Shown: in pieces, positions 1 through 7,281 of the stretch
Position numbering within the stretch: the first letter of the stretch is position 1
How the letters are laid out: each line of letters begins with the position of its first letter
Notes under the pieces: generated by a model
Databases searched by the model: none
Seen by the model: the letters and a program-made list of their open reading frames with translations, nothing else
What the model was told of the DNA's origin: nothing
Position numbers and translations under genes: made by a program
From: Eubacterium sp. UBA3720
GTDB taxonomy: Bacteria; Bacillota; Clostridia; Lachnospirales; Lachnospiraceae
Direction of reading: 5' to 3'
Length of the DNA: 18,310 nucleotides
Assembly (NCBI GenBank): GCA_002371335.1
Contig: DFHP01000186.1
Span: 18,497 to 36,806, forward strand

Positions 1-2088
1 GAGGTCATGAGTATAGGAAAGACCTACAAGGAAGCTTTCCAGAAGGCAGTGAGATCGCTGGAGAAGGATCGTTACGGACTCGGTCATGTGAAAGATTTTG
101 ACACATGGACAAAAGAAAAACTTCTCAACGGCATTAGTACTGCTTCCTCTGAGCGTCATTTCATGATGTATGAAGCCATCCGCAAGGGAGCTTCGGTGGA
201 AGAGATCTATGAGCGCACGCATATCAAACATTATTTCATCGAGCAGATGAAAGAGCTTGTCGAAGAAGAGGAAGAGATCGTTAAATTCAGGGGATCGCTT
301 CCGTCTGACGAACTTCTTATACAGGCAAAGAAGGACGGCTTTGCCGACAGATATCTCAGCGAGATCCTTGAGATCCCTGAGGAAGCCATCAGAAATAAAC
401 GTATCGGGCTGGGCGTTGAAGAGGCATGGCACGGCGTTCATGTAAGCGGTACACAGGACAGCGCTTATTACTATTCTACGTATAACGCTCCGGATGCAAA
501 TCCGGTCAGCTATGACAAGCCAAAGATCATGATCCTTGGCGGCGGTCCGAACAGGATCGGTCAGGGTATTGAGTTTGATTACTGCTGTGTACACGCGGCG
601 CTTTCACTGAAAAAGCTTGGTTTCGAGACGATCATTATCAACTGCAATCCGGAAACGGTTTCTACAGATTATGACACTTCCGATAAACTGTATTTTGAGC
701 CGCTTACGCTTGAAGATGTACTCAGCATTTATAAGAAGGAAAAACCGGTCGGCGTCATAGCGCAGTTCGGAGGACAGACTCCGCTGAATCTTGCTTCTGA
801 TCTCAAGAAGAACGGCGTAAATATTCTGGGTACTTCTCCGGAGATAATTGATCTGGCGGAGGACCGCGACCAGTTCCGCAAGGTAATGGATAAACTCGGC
901 ATTCCTATGCCGGAATCGGGAATGGCGACTACCGTAGAAGAAGCCATAAATATTGCCAATAAGATAGGATACCCTGTCATGGTACGTCCTTCCTACGTTC
1001 TTGGCGGACGCGGAATGGAAGTAGTATATGATGATGAGATGATGACGGGATATATGAGGGCTGCCGTAGGCGTTACGCCAGACAGACCGATACTGATCGA
1101 CAGATTCCTTGTTCATGCAATGGAATGTGAAGCAGATGCTGTCGCTGACGGAACACATGCATTTGTTCCGGCGGTAATGGAGCATATTGAGCTTGCCGGC
1201 GTGCATTCAGGAGATTCCGCCTGCATCATTCCTTCAAAACATATTTCAGAAAAGAATCTGGAGACGATCCGTGATTATACCAGAAAGATTGCGGAGGAGA
1301 TGCATGTAGTCGGTCTGATGAATATGCAGTATGCTATCGAAAATGATAAGGTATACGTTCTTGAGGCCAACCCAAGAGCATCCCGTACCGTACCGCTGGT
1401 ATCCAAAGTATGTAATATCCGCATGGTGCCGCTTGCCACAGATATCCTGACATCAGAGCTGACAGGCAGGAAATCACCGGTGCCGGAACTGAAGACACAG
1501 AACATTCCGTATTACGGAGTAAAAGAGGCTGTGTTCCCGTTCAATATGTTCCAGGAAGTGGACCCTGTTCTCGGACCGGAAATGAGGTCTACGGGCGAAG
1601 TGCTTGGTCTGGCTGAATCTGAAGGCGAAGCGTTCTATAAAGCAGAAGAAGGAACCCAGTCCAGGCTTCCTGTTGAAGGAGCGGTCCTGATCTCAGTAAA
1701 TAACAGTGATAAGCCGGAAGTTGTAGAGCTTGCGCAGATGTTTGACAGGGACGGATTTAAGATATATGCGACCGGAAAGACCTGCGAGATGATCAGGGAA
1801 GCCGGTATTCCTGCAGAACATGTAAAGAAAGGATATGAAGGACGTCCTAATATTCAGGATCTTATCCTGAACGGAGAGGTACAGGCAGTTATCAATACTC
1901 CTATCGGAAAAGAAGATAAACACAGCGACAGCTATGTAAGAAAGAGCTGCATTAAGGCAAAGGTTCCTTATATGACTACAATGGCTGCCGCAAAGGCCAC
2001 AGCTGAGGGAATCCATTATGTCCAGACACATAAGGAAGGACAGGTAAGATCTCTTCAGGAATGGCATTCAATGATCACTAATAAATGA
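1..2088 (+). CDS. carB: Carbamoyl-phosphate synthase large subunit, C-terminal two-thirds (5' end outside the window)
   Basis: This subunit makes carbamoyl phosphate from bicarbonate, ATP and ammonia delivered by the small subunit CarA, feeding pyrimidine and arginine synthesis in the cytoplasm. The frame is open from base 1 (E-V before the first Met at 7), and EVMSIGKTYKEAFQKA matches the middle of CarB, near residue 380 of about 1070, so the gene is cut by the window edge and the Met at base 7 is not its start. Numbering from base 7, the second synthetase half begins near residue 172 (KIMILGGGPNRIGQGIEFDY), followed by NCNPETVSTDYDTSD and the ATP-grasp stretch VRPSYVLGGRGMEVV near 325. The C-terminal MGS-like regulatory domain, where effectors bind in this family, spans about 558-680 (YATGKTCEMIREAG, INTPIGKEDKHSDSYVRK). 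No frameshift is seen. I see no convincing intrinsic terminator after the stop. Confidence 0.98.
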   Translation, partial: EVMSIGKTYKEAFQKAVRSLEKDRYGLGHVKDFDTWTKEKLLNGISTASSERHFMMYEAIRKGASVEEIYERTHIKHYFIEQMKELVEEEEEIVKFRGSLPSDELLIQAKKDGFADRYLSEILEIPEEAIRNKRIGLGVEEAWHGVHVSGTQDSAYYYSTYNAPDANPVSYDKPKIMILGGGPNRIGQGIEFDYCCVHAALSLKKLGFETIIINCNPETVSTDYDTSDKLYFEPLTLEDVLSIYKKEKPVGVIAQFGGQTPLNLASDLKKNGVNILGTSPEIIDLAEDRDQFRKVMDKLGIPMPESGMATTVEEAINIANKIGYPVMVRPSYVLGGRGMEVVYDDEMMTGYMRAAVGVTPDRPILIDRFLVHAMECEADAVADGTHAFVPAVMEHIELAGVHSGDSACIIPSKHISEKNLETIRDYTRKIAEEMHVVGLMNMQYAIENDKVYVLEANPRASRTVPLVSKVCNIRMVPLATDILTSELTGRKSPVPELKTQNIPYYGVKEAVFPFNMFQEVDPVLGPEMRSTGEVLGLAESEGEAFYKAEEGTQSRLPVEGAVLISVNNSDKPEVVELAQMFDRDGFKIYATGKTCEMIREAGIPAEHVKKGYEGRPNIQDLILNGEVQAVINTPIGKEDKHSDSYVRKSCIKAKVPYMTTMAAAKATAEGIHYVQTHKEGQVRSLQEWHSMITNK

Positions 2089-2119
2089 TCGCCGGGCTTA
2101 ACGGGCGGAGAATCAGAAC

Positions 2120-2148
2120 TTGTTTTTTTCGGCCGTCTGTGTTATAAC
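2120..2148 (+). promoter_or_regulatory. Candidate sigma-A promoter for the metal exporter gene
   Basis: A TTGTTT hexamer (2120-2125) and TATAAC (2143-2148) are separated by 17 bases. The -10 box is preceded by TGT, giving an extended -10 (TGTTATAAC). Transcription would start near 2155 and give a leader of about 110 bases containing two hairpins. The -35 match is partial, so this is an inference from spacing and the extended -10. Confidence 0.5.
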
Positions 2149-2172
2149 ATCATATAGTTTCATGAAAAAACC

Positions 2173-2210
2173 AATGCTTCGGAATTGTAGAAATACAGTT
2201 CTGAAGCATT
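2173..2210. promoter_or_regulatory. 17-bp stem-loop with GAAA tetraloop in the leader of the metal exporter gene
   Basis: The arms 2173-2189 and 2194-2210 pair over all 17 positions, with two G-U wobbles, and close on a GAAA (GNRA) loop at 2190-2193. On the plus strand no T-run follows (GTTTACG), so it is a poor intrinsic terminator in that direction. Read on the minus strand it is followed by GGTTTTTTC and would resemble a terminator, yet no minus-strand gene lies to the right. It begins about 18 bases after the predicted start of the exporter transcript. A role as a regulatory leader element, RNase-processing site or terminator is inference. Confidence 0.7.
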
Positions 2211-2226
2211 GTTTACGTATTTGGAG

Positions 2227-2245
2227 ATTGTCCTTGCAGGACAAT
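2227..2245 (+). promoter_or_regulatory. Short hairpin just upstream of the exporter ribosome binding site
   Basis: ATTGTCC and GGACAAT pair (7 bp) around a TTGCA loop. The hairpin ends five bases before the weak Shine-Dalgarno-like AGAGG (2251-2255) of the gene starting at 2266. This is close enough to influence ribosome access, but no known metal-riboswitch signature was recognised. Confidence 0.5.
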
Positions 2246-2265
2246 AAAACAGAGGTTAAAGAAAA

Positions 2266-3135
2266 ATGTTCCTGGATGTATTGATTGACTCAGTGATCGA
2301 CACACTGAAAATTATTCCGTTCCTGTTCGTTACATATCTGATCATGGAGTATCTGGAGTCCAAGACGGAGGATCATAGTCAGAATTTCCTTAGTGCCGCA
2401 GGCAAATACGGACCTCTTCTGGGTGGTCTGATAGGTATTATTCCCCAGTGCGGTTTTTCCGCGGCTGCGGCCAGCTTCTATTCAGGTGGAGTGATCACAC
2501 TTGGAACGATGACAGCCGTATTTCTTTCCACGTCTGACGAGATGCTGCCAATTCTCATATCCGAGGCGGCAGGGGTGGAGAGGATAATCCGCATTATGGC
2601 AGTAAAAATGATATTGGCTGTTATCACCGGATTTGCAGTAGATCTTATTACACACATTGTCAGGATCTCCACCGGAAACAAAAAACATATACACGATCTG
2701 TGTGAGAGAGAGCATTGCGGATGTGATGAAGAAGAGGGCGGAGGTATTTTTATGCCGGCTCTCAAGCATACGCTTCATATTACGTTCTTTATTTTTGTTC
2801 TCAGTCTCATCATAGGCCTGCTTGTGGAAGGCGTGGGTGAACAGAATGTATCGGCTTTCCTTGAGGATCAGACAATAATCGGGATCGTTCTGGCAGCGCT
2901 GATCGGGCTGATCCCTAACTGCGCTGCTTCTGTCATGATCACCGAGTTTTATATCAACGGTATACTGGGCTCCGGACAGATGATGGCAGGTCTTATGGTC
3001 AGCGCGGGAGTCGGTCTGCTGGTCCTGTTCCGCACGAACCGAAATATGAAAGAGAATATCATCGCCGCTGCAGTACTTTTTGCCAGCGGCATATTCTGGG
3101 GAAGCGTTATAACATTTACGGGCATAACATTTTAA
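2266..3135 (+). CDS. Predicted heavy-metal / manganese exporter membrane protein (ArsP_2-like, 10-TM type)
   Basis: A 289-residue integral membrane protein resembling the Firmicutes family annotated as 'putative manganese transporter' or ArsP_2 heavy-metal exporter. Two halves share a repeated signature: GLIGIIPQCGFSAAAASFY (about residues 53-71) and ALIGLIPNCAASVMITEFY (about 207-225), each followed by glycine-rich hydrophobic helices, as in an internally duplicated transporter. The Cys in each IP-Q/N-C motif is a plausible metal ligand. A hydrophilic linker between the halves holds a Cys/His/Asp/Glu-rich segment, HIHDLCEREHCGCDEEE, near residues 141-157, likely to bind metal. The gene lies alone behind its own probable promoter and structured leader, 32 bases before pcrA. 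Substrate (Mn, another divalent metal, or arsenic species) cannot be decided from sequence; the family name is from recall, the repeat and linker are seen directly. Confidence 0.8.
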   Translation: MFLDVLIDSVIDTLKIIPFLFVTYLIMEYLESKTEDHSQNFLSAAGKYGPLLGGLIGIIPQCGFSAAAASFYSGGVITLGTMTAVFLSTSDEMLPILISEAAGVERIIRIMAVKMILAVITGFAVDLITHIVRISTGNKKHIHDLCEREHCGCDEEEGGGIFMPALKHTLHITFFIFVLSLIIGLLVEGVGEQNVSAFLEDQTIIGIVLAALIGLIPNCAASVMITEFYINGILGSGQMMAGLMVSAGVGLLVLFRTNRNMKENIIAAAVLFASGIFWGSVITFTGITF

Positions 3136-3167
3136 CGAGAGATAATTTTTATCGTGGAGGTGTTTGG

Positions 3168-5405
3168 ATGAATTATCTGGAAGAACTCAATGGTCCGCAG
3201 GTTCAAGCGGTGGAACATACAGAAGGACCGCTCCTGATACTGGCAGGTGCCGGTTCCGGAAAAACACGGGTTATCACATACAGGATCGCGCATCTGATCA
3301 ATGACCTGAACGTAAATCCCTGGAATATCATGGCTATCACCTTTACAAACAAAGCTGCCGGTGAGATGAGGGAACGTGTGGATAAAATGATTGGTTCCGG
3401 AGCGGACAGGATCTGGGTGAGTACGTTTCATTCCAGCTGCGCACGTATTCTCAGAAGATATATCGACCGGATAGGATATGATACAAATTTTACGATCTAT
3501 GATACGGATGACAGCAGGCAAGTGATGAAAGAAGTCATACGGAAGCTGGAACTCAACCCTAAGGTCTACAAGGAAAGGCGCATTCTCTCCAGAATATCAC
3601 AGCTGAAAAATGACATGATCAGTCCTGACGAATATGAACGTTCAGCATCAGGATGGGAAGAAAAAAATATTGCACGTGCTTATTATATGTATCAGGAAAT
3701 CCAGAAAAACAATAATGCGCTGGATTTCGACGATCTTCTTCTGAAAACGGTGGAACTTTTCGAACAGGATCCGGAAGTTCTGGATTATTATCAGGAACGT
3801 TTCCGCTATATTATGGTGGATGAGTATCAGGATACAAATACGGTGCAGTTTGCATTTATAAAACTTCTTTCTGATAAATATAAGAACATCTGTGTCGTGG
3901 GGGATGATGATCAGTCTATATACAAATTTCGGGGCGCGAATATCAGAAACATCCTTGAATTTGAATTTGTTTTTAAGAATACAAAAGTGGTAAAGCTGGA
4001 ACAGAACTATCGTTCCACCCAGAACATCCTGAATGCGGCAAACGCCGTGATCCACAATAACGCAGGAAGAAAGGACAAGAGCCTGTGGTCAGATCAGGGA
4101 GACGGAGATAAGGTTTCATTTCATCAGTTTGCCAACGGATATGAAGAGGCTGAGTATGTGGCAGATGATATAGGAAGAAAAATACGGGAAGAAGGATGCA
4201 GATGCAATGATTTTGCCGTACTTTACAGGACAAACGCCCAGTCGCGTCTTTTTGAGGAAAGATTTGTAGCCGGTAATATTCCGTATAAGATCGTAGGCGG
4301 AATTAATTTCTATTCCAGACGAGAGATCAAGGATATGCTGGCTTACATGAAAACTATCTGCAACGGACTGGATGATCTGGCGACAATGTGCATTATAAAT
4401 GTGCCGAAAAGAGGGATCGGTATTACCACTGTAAACAAAGTAAGTGAGTATGCTGCGCGAAACGGAATGAGCTTTTATGATGCGCTTCTGGATATTGACA
4501 ATATTTCGGGTATGTCCAGGGCGAAAACAAAGATCCAGAGTTTTACCAGACTGATCGAAAACCTGAGGGATCTGTCGGAAAGCGTACCGGTTTCTATGCT
4601 GCTGGATATGATCATTAAGAGTACAGATTACGTGAAAGAACTGGAGGAAGAGGACACGCCGGAATCCAGAGCCCGTATAGAAAATATAGATGAGCTGATA
4701 TCCAAAGCGACGATATATAATGAAACGTCTGAGGACCCTTCTCTTTCAGAATTTCTTCAGCAGGTATCTCTGGTGGCGGATATAGATAACGTGGATAATA
4801 ACGCGGAACAGGTGCTTCTGATGACGCTCCACAGCGCAAAGGGGCTGGAATTCGAAAATGTCTATCTGACCGGAATGGAGGATGGTACTTTCCCGAGTTT
4901 CATGAGCATAGATGACAATGAGGAACTTGAGGAGGAAAGAAGACTTTGCTATGTGGGGATAACCCGGGCCAGAAAGCATCTGGAGCTTACATGCGCATCT
5001 CAGAGAATGATCCGCGGTGAGGTTAATTACCTGAAGACGTCACGATTTGTAAAAGAGATACCAAGAGAGTATATAGAACTTGACCGGGAAACGGCTCACC
5101 AGCAGAGGCAGGAGACGTACCGCACAAATCGTGCGGAAAGATCCTTCGGCGGACTTAACAGCCTTATGTCAGCGGGAAGAGCTCCAAAGAAAGAGAAACA
5201 TAAGTTTGATCTCCGGGAATTTAAGGTTCATAAAGCGGAGAATCTTGATTATGCAGAAGGAGACAGGGTGAGACATGTAAAATTCGGAGCCGGAACCGTT
5301 CAGGATATAAAAGACGGCGGCAAAGATTATGAAGTAACTGTCATGTTTGATACTTACGGAATAAAGAGAATGTTCGCGTCGTTCGCCAAACTGAAAAAAC
5401 TGTAA
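3168..5405 (+). CDS. pcrA: ATP-dependent 3'-5' DNA helicase PcrA (UvrD/Rep superfamily 1)
   Basis: PcrA is the Gram-positive UvrD homologue that unwinds DNA in nucleotide excision repair, plasmid rolling-circle replication and clearing of RecA or stalled RNA polymerase. At 745 residues it has the usual length. The Walker A motif AGAGSGKT is at residues 26-33, motif II VDEYQDTN near 217, DDDQSIYKFRGA near 249, motif V TLHSAKGLEFENV near 553 and motif VI VGITRARKH near 590. The C-terminal 50 residues (GDRVRHVKFGAGTVQDI to FAKLKKL) look like the Tudor-like domain through which UvrD/PcrA contacts RNA polymerase. The ATG follows GGAGG (3156-3160) by seven bases. In Bacilli and Clostridia pcrA is often followed by ligA, but here the next gene is convergent. 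A bidirectional terminator ends the gene. Confidence 0.97.
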   Translation: MNYLEELNGPQVQAVEHTEGPLLILAGAGSGKTRVITYRIAHLINDLNVNPWNIMAITFTNKAAGEMRERVDKMIGSGADRIWVSTFHSSCARILRRYIDRIGYDTNFTIYDTDDSRQVMKEVIRKLELNPKVYKERRILSRISQLKNDMISPDEYERSASGWEEKNIARAYYMYQEIQKNNNALDFDDLLLKTVELFEQDPEVLDYYQERFRYIMVDEYQDTNTVQFAFIKLLSDKYKNICVVGDDDQSIYKFRGANIRNILEFEFVFKNTKVVKLEQNYRSTQNILNAANAVIHNNAGRKDKSLWSDQGDGDKVSFHQFANGYEEAEYVADDIGRKIREEGCRCNDFAVLYRTNAQSRLFEERFVAGNIPYKIVGGINFYSRREIKDMLAYMKTICNGLDDLATMCIINVPKRGIGITTVNKVSEYAARNGMSFYDALLDIDNISGMSRAKTKIQSFTRLIENLRDLSESVPVSMLLDMIIKSTDYVKELEEEDTPESRARIENIDELISKATIYNETSEDPSLSEFLQQVSLVADIDNVDNNAEQVLLMTLHSAKGLEFENVYLTGMEDGTFPSFMSIDDNEELEEERRLCYVGITRARKHLELTCASQRMIRGEVNYLKTSRFVKEIPREYIELDRETAHQQRQETYRTNRAERSFGGLNSLMSAGRAPKKEKHKFDLREFKVHKAENLDYAEGDRVRHVKFGAGTVQDIKDGGKDYEVTVMFDTYGIKRMFASFAKLKKL

Positions 5406-5413
5406 TATAAAAG

Positions 5414-5453
5414 AAGCCGTTTAACGCTGCTATACAGTGTTAAACGGCTTTTG
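5414..5453. terminator. Bidirectional intrinsic terminator between pcrA and the PAP2 gene
   Basis: AAGCCGTTTAAC (5414-5425) pairs perfectly with GTTAAACGGCTT (5439-5450), and the stem can extend through a G-T pair and CTG/CAG inside. TTTTG follows on the plus strand and CTTTTATATT on the minus strand. It therefore fits both convergent genes, pcrA (+) and the PAP2 gene (-). Confidence 0.9.
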
Positions 5454-5467
5454 TGTCAGAGGAGTTG

Positions 5468-5491
5468 AAGTCCGCTCGCGGACTTTGTTTT
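5468..5491 (+). terminator. Second, weaker terminator-like hairpin after pcrA
   Basis: AAGTCCG (5468-5474) pairs with CGGACTT (5479-5485) around CTCG and is followed by TGTTTT. It lies 15 bases beyond the main terminator and six bases past the end of the convergent gene. It could be a fail-safe terminator stopping pcrA read-through into the antisense of the PAP2 gene. Confidence 0.55.
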
Positions 5492-5496
5492 AAGTT

Positions 5497-6174
5497 TCAG
5501 GCTTTTTTGCGAAGCAGCTGCAGCTCCACAACCGGAGTTCTCTCCGGTACATAAATAGTTTCGTAAACCGCGAAGTTAAGTACAAGTGCAAAAACAACGT
5601 CTAATGTGGAGTGCTGTTTCAGGAACATCGTGGAAAGCACGATGGATACCGTAAGAGCAAGGATGCCGAGGTTGATCCATTTTTTTCCTTTGAGAGACTT
5701 GCAGTTTCTGAGCGCAAGGTACATTGCCATGGAATTATATACATGGATGCTTGGGAAAATATTTGTCGGCGTATCCGCGTTATAGATTCCCTGTACCAGA
5801 TGTACAAAAATATTATCGTGAGCGAAATAATGAGGTCTCAGTACCTGCATGTTCGGGAAGATCCAGGATACAAAAAGGAAGATTGACATTCCAATGATCA
5901 TGCTGGCAGTGTACCTGTAATAATCCTTTGCGTCTCTGTTTACGAAAAGGAGATAAATACTTGCCGCAGCCATATATATGAACCAGAGTTCATAAGGAAT
6001 AATGAAATATTCACAGAATGGAATGATCGTATCAAGAGGGACCTGAAGGATCGTATAGCTCACATGTATTCTGTTTTCGAGAAGCATAAAGATCAGGCAG
6101 TAAAAAACACCATATACAGGAAGTACCCACCAGTATCTGACGTCATTCCTAATTTTTCTGACAGAAGAAATCAT
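5497..6174 (-). CDS. PAP2-family membrane phosphatase / phosphotransferase
   Basis: A 225-residue protein with several hydrophobic segments (about 17-32, 62-77, 88-105, 145-155, 168-184, 190-207). It carries the PAP2 phosphatase motifs in degenerate but ordered form: NMQVLRP (108-114), FPSIHVYNS (140-148, the PSGH-like box with H144) and STMFLKQHSTLD (181-192, the SRxxxxxHxxxD-like box with H188 and D192). These His and Asp residues form the catalytic site in the family. It most resembles the PAP2_3 / inositol-phosphoceramide-synthase-like branch, so the substrate is probably a lipid phosphate or phospholipid headgroup; the exact reaction is unknown. It sits four bases after the GDPD gene and uses GGAGGG (plus strand 6183-6188) inside the end of that gene, so the pair is translationally and transcriptionally linked. 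Confidence 0.85.
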   Translation of the reverse strand: MISSVRKIRNDVRYWWVLPVYGVFYCLIFMLLENRIHVSYTILQVPLDTIIPFCEYFIIPYELWFIYMAAASIYLLFVNRDAKDYYRYTASMIIGMSIFLFVSWIFPNMQVLRPHYFAHDNIFVHLVQGIYNADTPTNIFPSIHVYNSMAMYLALRNCKSLKGKKWINLGILALTVSIVLSTMFLKQHSTLDVVFALVLNFAVYETIYVPERTPVVELQLLRKKA

Positions 6175-6178
6175 TAAT

Positions 6179-7012
6179 TTAACCCTCCGATCCTGGAATA
6201 AATCTTTCGAAAATCAAACCATCATATTTGTTTTTACAGTCAATATATTTCTTTTCTGAACGTATCGTCCAGACAAATACAGGTATGTGAAACAGTCTGT
6301 GATTGATCCGGAGCCCGAGCACGTCAGTATCTTCGTGGTTATACGCTATAAAATGTGGTCTGCTGATCAGATTAATGATCAGCGAAGTGGACAGGTACTT
6401 TAACAGAAGCGAATGCTTTATATTCGTTCCATGCCTCGTGGAAAGCTGTCCGCGGATCACCTCCGGGTGTTTCTTATGAATCCAATATAACCCAAATGGA
6501 TTAAAAGATTCTATAAGATAATTGCCGTGATATTGTTTCATCTGTTCAAAAAAGATTTCGCACAGATGAATGTCCCTGCCGGGAAGCTTCAGCTCTATAA
6601 GTAAAGGGACTTTTCCGTCAACCAGGTCCAGGACCTCCTGAAGTAAAGGTATATGAAGATCCGTTCCTGACAATCTCAGTTCTTTAAGAATCTTGCTGTC
6701 TGTCTCCTCAATAAGTCCGGAAACTCCGCAGATCCGCTGCAGCGATTCGTCATGAAATACTACCAGCTGATCATCCTTTGTTACATGAACGTCGAGTTCG
6801 ATGGCAAATCCATGCTCGACGGCCCGCTTAAAAGCCGGAAGCGAGTTTTCGGGAATGCCAAGCCGGGAATCCCAGAGTCCTCTGTGAGCAAAATCCCATT
6901 TTTTTAAGGCAAGGCAGTCATCGCGGCGGCTCATATCAGGATGTATCAGCCACAGATATAAAGCGGCTGTAAATATGACAGCTATAAGAAATGCTAATAT
7001 CTCAGCGATCAT
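6179..7012 (-). CDS. Membrane-anchored glycerophosphodiester phosphodiesterase (GDPD family)
   Basis: GDPD enzymes hydrolyse glycerophosphodiesters to glycerol-3-phosphate and an alcohol. This 277-residue protein has an N-terminal hydrophobic anchor (about residues 3-23) and then a GDPD TIM-barrel: FAHRGLWD with HRG at 43-45, PENSLPAF with E56, IELDVHVTKDDQLVVFHDESL with E72, D74 and H87, and LLIELKLPG with E140 and K142. These are the metal-binding and catalytic residues expected of the family. The start is set by AGGA (plus strand 7022-7025) nine bases upstream. The gene leads a two-gene minus-strand operon with the PAP2 protein, suggesting headgroup removal or recycling of glycerophospholipids or teichoic-acid glycerophosphate, an inference from the pairing. 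Length is normal and no key residue is missing. Confidence 0.93.
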   Translation of the reverse strand: MIAEILAFLIAVIFTAALYLWLIHPDMSRRDDCLALKKWDFAHRGLWDSRLGIPENSLPAFKRAVEHGFAIELDVHVTKDDQLVVFHDESLQRICGVSGLIEETDSKILKELRLSGTDLHIPLLQEVLDLVDGKVPLLIELKLPGRDIHLCEIFFEQMKQYHGNYLIESFNPFGLYWIHKKHPEVIRGQLSTRHGTNIKHSLLLKYLSTSLIINLISRPHFIAYNHEDTDVLGLRINHRLFHIPVFVWTIRSEKKYIDCKNKYDGLIFERFIPGSEG

Positions 7013-7035
7013 TTTTTTTTGTCCTTTCCTGCGTT

Positions 7036-7064
7036 ATATTACATCAAAAACGGACTATAGTAAA
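7036..7064 (-). promoter_or_regulatory. Candidate promoter for the GDPD-PAP2 operon
   Basis: Read on the minus strand, TTTACT (7064-7059) and TAATAT (7041-7036) are 17 bases apart, with the start of transcription expected near 7029. The hexamers match consensus at four of six positions each, so support is modest. An alternative pair (TTTACA at 7080-7075, TATAGT at 7059-7054) has only a 15-base spacer. Confidence 0.35.
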
Positions 7065-7133
7065 TAAATACTTTTGTAAAAAAATCTTAAATTTGCCTTA
7101 ACTCCGGGGATCGGAGACGGCCTGATTTTTTGT

Positions 7134-7162
7134 TTTACTAATTCTGATAACTGTGCTATCCT
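7134..7162 (+). promoter_or_regulatory. Candidate promoter for purL
   Basis: TTTACT (7134-7139) and TATCCT (7157-7162) are 17 bases apart, and TGC precedes the -10 box, giving an extended -10. A leader of about 110 bases would result. Just upstream, CTCCG/CGGAG (7102-7116) and a terminator-like ATCGG...CCTGAT plus T-run (7110-7131) overlap, but both lie before this promoter. I found no purine-riboswitch signature in the leader. Hexamer matches are only fair. Confidence 0.35.
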
Positions 7163-7241
7163 ATATCATAATGTACGATTGCGTATATTCCCGGTAATTG
7201 CAATAGGACTTTGTTCCGGTCTTAAAAGTTCGAAAATGCCG

Positions 7242-7257
7242 TGTGGGAAGTTTTAAT
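7242..7257 (+). repeat. Exact 16-base repeat, copy 1 (purL leader)
   Basis: TGTGGGAAGTTTTAAT occurs here, 24 bases before the purL start codon, and again at 15833-15848 upstream of radA. In both places it is followed by an A/T-rich TATAAG- or TATAAA-like stretch. It is not palindromic. Function is unknown; a transcription-factor or promoter-spacer element is possible. Confidence 0.6.
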
Positions 7258-7281
7258 TTATAAGAAGAAAGGATAGCGCAA

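Noticed and set aside
604..1206. Long minus-strand open frame of 200 codons inside carB
   Set aside because: It lies wholly opposite conserved carB codons, has low-complexity Arg/His-rich content and no recognisable domain; it is a shadow of the real gene.
2089..2130. Intrinsic terminator after carB
   Set aside because: The only pairing is about four bp (CGCC/GGCG), and it is separated from the T-run by some 15 bases, so it does not form a normal terminator.
7201..7240. PurR box (PurBox) pair upstream of purL
   Set aside because: GTTCCGG and GTTCGAA resemble half-sites, but they are in the same orientation and at the wrong spacing for the known inverted PurBox arrangement.
7163..7281. Possible purine riboswitch in the purL leader
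   Set aside because: I looked for the conserved purine-aptamer core and for THF and PRPP/ykkC signatures; only short, scattered matches were seen.
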